Below are positions 1-4,699 of a stretch of DNA of 7,675 nt, in pieces. The DNA is from Rhizosphaericola sp047606825. GTDB taxonomy: Bacteria; Bacteroidota; Bacteroidia; Chitinophagales; Chitinophagaceae. The stretch spans positions 1 through 7,675 of the forward strand of contig JASGDY010000128.1 of the NCBI GenBank assembly GCA_047606825.1. Direction: 5' to 3'. The position numbers and the translations under genes were made by a program. Numbering within the stretch: position 1 is the first letter of the stretch; each line of letters starts with the position of its first letter. The notes beneath the pieces were generated by a model that saw only the letters and a list, made by a program, of their open reading frames with translations, was not told the origin of the DNA and searched no databases.

Positions 1-73
1 AGCGGGCACGGCCCCGGATATGTCCGTTTTTGACTCGTTCGGGGCTTTTGCATTTGGGGCAATGGTCTATCAT
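1..73 (-). CDS. IS1-family transposase, N-terminal fragment (cut by window edge)
   Basis: The reading frame starts at ATG 73-71 and encodes MIDHCPKCKSPERVKNGHIR and a few further residues before the window ends. The CxxC knuckle, the lysine-rich stretch and the GHIRGRAR segment match the N-terminal zinc ribbon seen in InsA-type IS1 proteins, which binds the IS ends and represses or guides transposition. The second CxxC pair lies outside the window here but is visible in the right-hand copy. It is identical over its visible length to the gene at 7580. The catalytic DDE part is not visible, so whether the protein is intact or needs a programmed frameshift cannot be judged. Confidence 0.78.
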   Translation of the reverse strand, partial: MIDHCPKCKSPERVKNGHIRGRAR

Positions 74-125
74 TTTACTTTTTCACAAATGTAGTAAAAT
101 ATAGCATTCTTTAGTTACTAATGCC
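1..125 (-). mobile_element. 5' end of an IS1-like insertion sequence (left copy, continues out of window)
   Basis: This stretch is the reverse complement of 7528-7652 with one difference (position 104 against 7549), so both are ends of the same element. The homology stops at 125, where the element reads GGCATTAG outward-in on the minus strand. A GG-starting terminus fits the IS1 family, whose ends usually begin with GG. The element's terminus is followed by a 44-nt leader and then the transposase start at 73. The copy runs leftward out of the window, so its length, its other terminus and its target-site duplication cannot be seen. Assignment to IS1 rests on the N-terminal zinc ribbon of the encoded protein. 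Confidence 0.82.
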
Positions 126-200
126 ATCGTACAATACTTCGTATTAATTGGTTATATGGAGAATTTTGAAGCCTATTTCTGCCAAAATGTGATCGACTAA
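126..200 (+). pseudogene. possible 3' remnant of a gene interrupted by the IS
   Basis: A reading frame is open from the IS junction at 126 to a TAA at 198-200 and encodes IVQYFVLIGYMENFEAYFCQ and then NVID. It continues a short way into the IS before meeting a stop, as expected if the IS removed the upstream part of a real gene. It ends 4 nt before the ATG of the next ORF, an operon-like spacing. Alternatively the ATG at 156 could start a 14-codon leader peptide, or the frame may be chance. No family is recognised. At 24 codons the support is weak. Confidence 0.22.
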
Positions 201-204
201 AAAG

Positions 205-468
205 ATGGGCATCCAACTGCTCCAATACCGCGATACGGAGTATCGCGTCAAAGACATGCCCGTACTCTCCGCCAATCCGGCACTCCATCAACTCCTCGAC
301 CAACGAAAAAAGGAAATCACACTCACTGGCACCGACGCTACCACTACCGAAATCGGACAAAGACTTTCGGACCTTAACGCCCTGCAAGGTCTACTGGAAC
401 GCATCAACAACAACCTCTACGAACAGAACAAGATTATCTATAAGCTGGTGGTGGGGTGGGGTAGATAA
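205..468 (+). CDS. hypothetical protein, 87 aa, helical
   Basis: I do not recognise this protein. It has no signal peptide, membrane segment or cysteine. Residues about 20-80 are dominated by leucine, glutamine, asparagine and charged residues with heptad-like spacing (LNALQGLLERINNNLYEQNK), which suggests a helical or coiled-coil fold. The plus strand is preferred over the antisense frame because third codon positions are rich in C and G and the composition is protein-like. The start follows an in-frame TGA at 190-192, so the ORF is not simply a longer gene cut by the IS. No Shine-Dalgarno is obvious, which is usual for Bacteroidota. The last residues (VVGWGR) come from a G-run tract and may reflect a frameshifted tail. 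It converges with the outer-membrane gene, with 28 nt between the stops. A phage- or plasmid-type helper protein is possible but unproven. Confidence 0.5.
   Translation: MGIQLLQYRDTEYRVKDMPVLSANPALHQLLDQRKKEITLTGTDATTTEIGQRLSDLNALQGLLERINNNLYEQNKIIYKLVVGWGR
229..247. other. perfect 8-bp stem-loop inside the 5' part of the small ORF
   Basis: CGCGATAC, the triplet GGA, then GTATCGCG form a perfect inverted repeat with a 3-nt loop, positioned 24 nt after the ATG of the ORF at 205. In RNA this would be a stable hairpin covering codons about 9-15 (RDTEYR). It could slow early translation or protect the transcript. It could also be a coincidence of the codons used. Confidence 0.6.
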
Positions 469-496
469 ATGAATCCAGACTGCCCATAACAATTTA

Positions 497-3148
497 TTAC
501 CACTTAAAATAAATCCCCATCAGAATATTGAATGGCCTAATCCTGTAGGTCTGTTGCGTATAGCTCGCATCGTTCAATATGGCATAACGGAATTGCTTTT
601 CGTTAAATAAATTGTACGCGTTAATATTTAGTTCCACGCCTTTCCATTTCTGCGGAATATAACGGAGCTGCACATCCGAGAATACCATATTCGAAGATTG
701 GCCAGGCGAAAGCTGAGCATAAAAATGTTCCAAGGAGTATTTAAAGTTCCATGATTTGCCCGGAATAATGCCGACGGAGCAATTTTGGTTAAATCGGTTG
801 AGCGGTGTTATGTCCTGCGAAGTTGAAAGTCGCATCCAGTTGCGGACAAGCTGACCTTCATAACCAATAGTCAGCCAGGAAAGCGGTTGTCCGTCCAGCT
901 TCGGTGTGAGAGAAAGCGTTTTCAAAGTATTGCGCTGCAAGACACCCTGCTGCATTGCCTCACTCTGCGAAAAATTATAGTTTACCAGCAACGCAACTGT
1001 ACTCTTTAATGCATCGATACCTTTGCTGACACGGAAATTGAGCCTAAAAACTCTTTTTGAATTGTCTGCCAGTACCTGCGAGGAAATCCTTAAATAATCT
1101 TCGAAAGAGTAACTGCTGAGATAATTGACGTCGGAGGGTGAATAACTGCCGCCGACATACAAAAACAGCTCTTTTACAGGATTTTGGTAAGTTGCACCAA
1201 GAGAGATGTTTTTCTTTTTTTCTTCAACTGGCTTCGACGTTCCCAGGAACAAAGTCCTGTAATCGGAAAGGACATACCTGTCGGGCAAATTGTCCACCGA
1301 CAGGTTCGCGTCATATCCTGCACCTGCGGCTAATTTCCAGTAACCGTTTGGCTGAAAAGTCATGTCAAGCTGCGGCAGGAAATGGAAATAACGGCTGTGC
1401 CCATCCTTATTAATATCACTGTGGCTCTTCATCGAAAAGATAGAATATCGCACCGGAAACCGCAAACCCATACGCCATCTCCCCCTCGCAAACGCCAAAG
1501 AAGGTCTGAAATACGCCTGTGTCAAGTCTATGACAATATTGGCATGGCCAGAGTCAGGGAAGATTGCATCCATTGTAAAATCCGTATGGTAACGGTTCCG
1601 ATACCATTTGACGCCACCTTTCATGTCGAGGCTCATCCCAAGTACGGGAATACTGTATGCCGCATAGTTGTGCAGGTAAAGCTTTTGTTCGTGGTCTTTC
1701 TGACCAAGAGAATCACCGCTACCCAACGATACGAAAAGCGACTGCGGCATACTACCGTAATGGGCAAAGGAACCAACTTTTAATATATGGCTGCCCAATG
1801 GTTTGACAAGGCTGAAATCATTTTCTAGAAAATGGACAGGCATCTTGGCGGACTGCGTGTTGGCTGCGGTGCCGAGCGTAGCAATATCCATTTTACTGAA
1901 ATAAGCCTGCGTCTTTAACTGGTCGTTGATGTAAAAGGATTTTTTATTGACGTTCAACGTCAATGCGCCTTCGGCGCGCCGGTCATGCTGTCGGTAGTCC
2001 TGACGTTCGTCAATGGCGAGGCTGTCGCCGTTTCCCAGGAAATAAAGTGTATTGGATGATTTCTGTCCCGTACGCCTGTCATCGGACAGGCTGAGATTGG
2101 TGCGCAACTGCATCTCGTTGCGGAAGACGTGCAGGCGGTTGAGTGTACCACTCCATGTCCTGTTGAAAAGGCTGCGCTCTTCCCGGACCGGAGGCGAGGA
2201 AGCTTGCAGGTTGACCCGTGCACCGTCCACTACGATATTGTCCATGCCGTTGAGGATGTCTTCGATGTTGAGCGCGCGCAGTTCACGTGTAACGTCCTGC
2301 CCGGCATTGTTGGATTTGAAGGTATTGATGCTTTGCGTACCGCTCCTGACCTGCATCGCCATGGCTTCCCCTTTCCAGAGGAAAGGCGTGACACCCGTCT
2401 CGGCATCAACCGTTCCCAGCCATTTGGATTTGGCAGACTCTTTCAGTTTGAGGTTGATGGCAGCTTGGTCGGAATAGACTTTGTCCTCCAAGGCGCGGAT
2501 GGGTTGGTGGTTTTGCAGCACTTCTACGTTGTCCACGTCTTTTGCCGTCACATTGTTGACAGCAATGCCGTATTTCCGATCCAAAAGATCAAGTCCCTCA
2601 ATATAGAATTTGTTGATAGGCTTGCCGTTGTAACGAACAATGCCATCGTCGGAAACCTCCATTCCGGGCATTTTTTTAAGTACCTCGCCGATGGTGCGGT
2701 CCTGCGCATTGGAGAACGCGGAAACCTTGTAGGAAAGCGTATCGTGCCGCTGTGTGATGGGCGGAGGCGAGGACTTGACTTTCACCTCTTTCAACTCGAT
2801 AGCCTGTTGATGCAAAGAAAACTGGTATGATGCCTTGGCTGGTTCTATTTTTTGTGTCCCGGTCGCATAGCCCATCATGCTTGCCTGCAGGTAAACGCTT
2901 GTGGTATTGGCAGACGACACCACTATACTAAATGCACCATTGGCATCAGAATGTGTAAAAGCAACGATTCTTCCAGTACCCTCGGAGCGTAAGCTGATGA
3001 TGGCATTTTCAATAGGATGGCTACTGGCACTGTCCAATACGGTTCCACGCAGTTGGATATTTCGGTTTTGGGATTTTCCACGGACAACCAGCAGATTGAA
3101 AATGGAAAAAACAAGCCAAAATAAAATATTGTTTTTCCTGGTATTCAT
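497..3148 (-). CDS. outer-membrane beta-barrel protein with carboxypeptidase-regulatory-like domain (TonB-dependent-receptor-like)
   Basis: This 883-residue protein has an N-terminal hydrophobic signal segment at about 6-25, cleaved probably near GKSQ. Residues about 31-118 form the beta-sandwich carboxypeptidase-regulatory-like domain (IQLRGTVLDSASSHPIENAI, then DANGAFSI and MMGYATG). Residues about 130-235 resemble a TonB-dependent receptor plug (GEVLKKMPGMEVSDDGIVRY, KFYIEGLDLL, DVDNVEVLQNHQPIRAL, AINLKLKE). The remainder is a long barrel of aromatic-alternating strands ending in the aromatic residue pair KW, the usual C-terminal signal for barrel insertion. It has no SusC signature and no SusD partner. 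This type commonly follows GLPGLI genes in Bacteroidota; here the GLPGLI stop is 4 nt upstream of its ATG, so translation is probably coupled. Its ligand is unknown. Transport or display of the small protein encoded at the head of the unit is an inference only. Confidence 0.88.
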   Translation of the reverse strand: MNTRKNNILFWLVFSIFNLLVVRGKSQNRNIQLRGTVLDSASSHPIENAIISLRSEGTGRIVAFTHSDANGAFSIVVSSANTTSVYLQASMMGYATGTQKIEPAKASYQFSLHQQAIELKEVKVKSSPPPITQRHDTLSYKVSAFSNAQDRTIGEVLKKMPGMEVSDDGIVRYNGKPINKFYIEGLDLLDRKYGIAVNNVTAKDVDNVEVLQNHQPIRALEDKVYSDQAAINLKLKESAKSKWLGTVDAETGVTPFLWKGEAMAMQVRSGTQSINTFKSNNAGQDVTRELRALNIEDILNGMDNIVVDGARVNLQASSPPVREERSLFNRTWSGTLNRLHVFRNEMQLRTNLSLSDDRRTGQKSSNTLYFLGNGDSLAIDERQDYRQHDRRAEGALTLNVNKKSFYINDQLKTQAYFSKMDIATLGTAANTQSAKMPVHFLENDFSLVKPLGSHILKVGSFAHYGSMPQSLFVSLGSGDSLGQKDHEQKLYLHNYAAYSIPVLGMSLDMKGGVKWYRNRYHTDFTMDAIFPDSGHANIVIDLTQAYFRPSLAFARGRWRMGLRFPVRYSIFSMKSHSDINKDGHSRYFHFLPQLDMTFQPNGYWKLAAGAGYDANLSVDNLPDRYVLSDYRTLFLGTSKPVEEKKKNISLGATYQNPVKELFLYVGGSYSPSDVNYLSSYSFEDYLRISSQVLADNSKRVFRLNFRVSKGIDALKSTVALLVNYNFSQSEAMQQGVLQRNTLKTLSLTPKLDGQPLSWLTIGYEGQLVRNWMRLSTSQDITPLNRFNQNCSVGIIPGKSWNFKYSLEHFYAQLSPGQSSNMVFSDVQLRYIPQKWKGVELNINAYNLFNEKQFRYAILNDASYTQQTYRIRPFNILMGIYFKW

Positions 3149-3152
3149 TCAC

Positions 3153-3986
3153 TCAGAACAGTTCCATTGGATTGTATTTTTTAATGGGAGTCGTCCTTCC
3201 GTCAGTTCTTCTAATATGTAATCCAAGACTTTGATTGCCAAATCCGATGGGATTTGTCCTAAATTTATACTCCATTTCCAACATCTCTTTTCGGGAGGTA
3301 TTGATAAAGTCCACTTTCTGAAAATAATATTCTTTTATTGGTTCTCCATTCGCATTTTCCAATGAATTTATTCCAAACCAAAACCATCTATGCTCATCTT
3401 GAACCTTTAAGATCAAGCCGGGAAGGCCATTAAATTTCCATGGACCGGACGAAACGGGAATGTCAGGCGCAAACCAAGCAAAATATTTCCTACCTGCATA
3501 TTGGCCGACAGCCTTTTGGACATTATAACCAATGATAGACGTATCGATGCCTTCGATTATATTCCAATGGAAGTCAGGCATTGAATCCACCGAAACAAAA
3601 CTTTTATTTATAAATCTGTTTGTGTATGTCATTTTGTTATTTGGATAATTCTGAAGTACATGAAACCCTAACCCTTGTTTTCCGTATTTCGGCAACATTC
3701 CCAAAATTGCCGCATCTGACATGCCCTTTTGCACATCGGCATAAACTCCGGAATCAAGATGGTATGTATTATAACTATATGTTTCTGTTATCTTTGAGCC
3801 AATTTTTATAACCAACTTATCCCCGTGCTTTAATTCAGGATGCGTTGTATCGTCTATCCAGACATAATTGTAATGACAAACATAATTTGCCGTGTCTAAT
3901 GTCAAAGCTTGCGCATTCGAACTGGTTATATTAGTCAATACAAGTATAATGTAAAAGATAGTAGTCCTTAATAATAATTTCGTCAT
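3153..3986 (-). CDS. GLPGLI family protein
   Basis: The 277-residue product carries the family's name motif at residues about 187-192 (GPWKFNGLPGLILKVQD), preceded by the typical segments WNIIEGIDTSIIGYNVQKAV and GRKYFAWFAPDIP. It ends in the characteristic KKYNPMELF tail, so it is full length. An N-terminal hydrophobic segment (residues about 8-25, ending SNAQA) predicts export to the periplasm or outer membrane. Many relatives have a cysteine in the GYxCxKA segment, but here the position is valine. The biochemical role of the family is not established. It is usually found beside carboxypeptidase-domain barrel proteins like the one that follows after 4 nt. The start is placed at 3986, where an A-rich stretch precedes the ATG. 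Composition is AT-richer (two sampled lines 38-40% GC) than the downstream barrel gene. A poor promoter-like TAATTTTTG lies in the 65 nt upstream, so some independent transcription is possible. Confidence 0.93.
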   Translation of the reverse strand: MTKLLLRTTIFYIILVLTNITSSNAQALTLDTANYVCHYNYVWIDDTTHPELKHGDKLVIKIGSKITETYSYNTYHLDSGVYADVQKGMSDAAILGMLPKYGKQGLGFHVLQNYPNNKMTYTNRFINKSFVSVDSMPDFHWNIIEGIDTSIIGYNVQKAVGQYAGRKYFAWFAPDIPVSSGPWKFNGLPGLILKVQDEHRWFWFGINSLENANGEPIKEYYFQKVDFINTSRKEMLEMEYKFRTNPIGFGNQSLGLHIRRTDGRTTPIKKYNPMELF

Positions 3987-4051
3987 ATTTTATATTGATT
4001 GAATAAGCAAAAATTAAATTATCTATGCGGTCTTAATAAATATATTAAATT

Positions 4052-4094
4052 AAAATATGAAGAGGCTATTTACCAAATAGCCTCTTCATATTTT
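4052..4094 (-). terminator. intrinsic terminator or attenuator hairpin after the small secreted protein gene
   Basis: Positions 4052-4071 and 4075-4094 are a perfect 20-bp inverted repeat with a 3-nt loop. The core GAAGAGGCTAT carries the GC pairs, and on the minus strand the stem ends in TTTT followed by AATTTAATATATTT. It starts 10 nt after the stop codon of the gene ending at 4105 and precedes the GLPGLI start by 65 nt. It is therefore placed to terminate most transcripts after the small gene and let a fraction read through. The stem is nearly symmetrical and lies upstream of no plus-strand gene, so action on the minus strand is most likely. Confidence 0.85.
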
Positions 4095-4104
4095 CTTTAA
4101 AGAG

Positions 4105-4350
4105 CTAATAAACATACACATCCCAATCCCCACTAATATCAGATCCGCAGTCGAGATTTTCCAATACAAGTGCTGTTGCTAGTAGTTCATAAATATCCGA
4201 GAAATCCCCGCTATCTACAGAAAAGCTGCCACCGCAGGATGTATTAATCGCTATTGAAGAACTGGTAATAGACGACTGTGTTGAAGATTCCGCACTTGCC
4301 GAGAATGCGACTCCTAACAATAATAGAGCCGAGAAAATAGGCTTTTTCAT
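4105..4350 (-). CDS. small secreted acidic two-cysteine protein (hypothetical)
   Basis: The 81-residue product begins with a textbook Sec signal peptide (MKKPIFSALLLLGVAFSASA), with cleavage predicted after residue 20 at an AxA site. The mature 61 residues contain 10 Asp/Glu, about 14 Ser and no Lys, Arg or His, giving a strongly negative charge. There are two cysteines, C39 (NTSCGGSF) and C68 (NLDCGSD), that could form one disulfide after export. The centre (about 50-66, FSDIYELLATALVLENL) looks helical and amphipathic, and the C-terminus is aromatic (DWDVYVY). I recognise no family. The resemblance of LATALVLENL to NVEALA-type Bacteroidota peptides is faint. The gene heads the unit with the GLPGLI and barrel genes and is followed directly by a strong hairpin, suggesting high expression. 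It could be a secreted peptide factor, a precursor or a surface component. Confidence 0.78.
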   Translation of the reverse strand: MKKPIFSALLLLGVAFSASAESSTQSSITSSSIAINTSCGGSFSVDSGDFSDIYELLATALVLENLDCGSDISGDWDVYVY

Positions 4351-4383
4351 AAGTTTATGATTTGATTTGTTAATTAATTGCTA

Positions 4384-4405
4384 TGAAGATATAAGCAGAA
4401 AGTTA
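4384..4405 (-). promoter_or_regulatory. candidate Bacteroidota -7 elements upstream of the small secreted protein gene
   Basis: On the minus strand two near matches to the Bacteroidota -7 consensus TAnnTTTG occur: TAACTTTC at 4405-4398 and TATCTTCA at 4391-4384. They would give a leader of roughly 30-45 nt before the ATG at 4350. No well-spaced TTG-type -33 element is clear (a TTTG lies about 27 nt before the first), so this is only a candidate. Confidence 0.25.
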
Positions 4406-4503
4406 TAAACAGAAAGCTGTTCGTTGTATTAACAAAATAATAACAATATATGTTATGTCTCACCTTATTACATACTGAAATCGACTTGGAATGCCATATT
4501 TGA

Positions 4504-4662
4504 AGAATCGGAATAAACCCAGTAAGCTCTTTGGAAGGGAAATTCTTTTGAGCATTCAACCCTTTTGACAAGGTGTTGGAGCTTTTCGAGGAAAACAGGA
4601 AGCTGTATGAGCGTTTATTGCAAAGTGAACGGGAAAAAATCGAGCTTCTGAAAAACAAATGA
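4504..4662 (+). pseudogene. decayed 3' end of an XRE-type helix-turn-helix regulator
   Basis: The plus frame ending at TGA 4660-4662 encodes AFNPFDKVLELF followed by EENRKLYERLLQSEREKIE and LLKNK. This is the charged coiled-coil tail typical of short Bacteroidota XRE regulators. In the same frame, just upstream, INPVSSLEGKFF resembles the end of such an HTH domain, but it is separated from the tail by an in-frame TGA at 4549-4551, and another TGA lies at 4501-4503. No DNA-binding helix-turn-helix region or start codon remains, so the gene is a relic. It lies upstream of and divergent from the small secreted protein gene and may be the remnant of its former regulator or of unrelated inserted DNA. 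Family assignment is by pattern recognition of the tail only. Confidence 0.6.
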
Positions 4663-4699
4663 TCATTTCCAGCAATGGCATCCTAAAACGTGTCGGCGG

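Noticed and set aside
118..387. Minus-strand 89-codon frame at the left IS junction
   Set aside because: It ends inside the IS and runs antisense to the plus ORF at 205-468, whose third positions and residue pattern look more like coding sequence.
2129..2830. Plus-strand 233-codon frame inside the barrel gene
   Set aside because: It lies opposite the plug and early barrel region, which have clear family motifs on the minus strand; a mirror frame without any recognisable domain.
497..3986. SusC/SusD-type polysaccharide utilisation locus together with the glycosidase
   Set aside because: No SusD lipoprotein and no SusC signature are present, the upstream protein is GLPGLI, and the glycosidase lacks a signal peptide and is separated by a regulator relic.
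4374..4658. Minus-strand 94-codon frame
   Set aside because: It is antisense to the recognisable XRE-regulator tail and has an unlikely Ser/Phe/Asn-rich composition; most of it lies in the promoter region of the small secreted gene.
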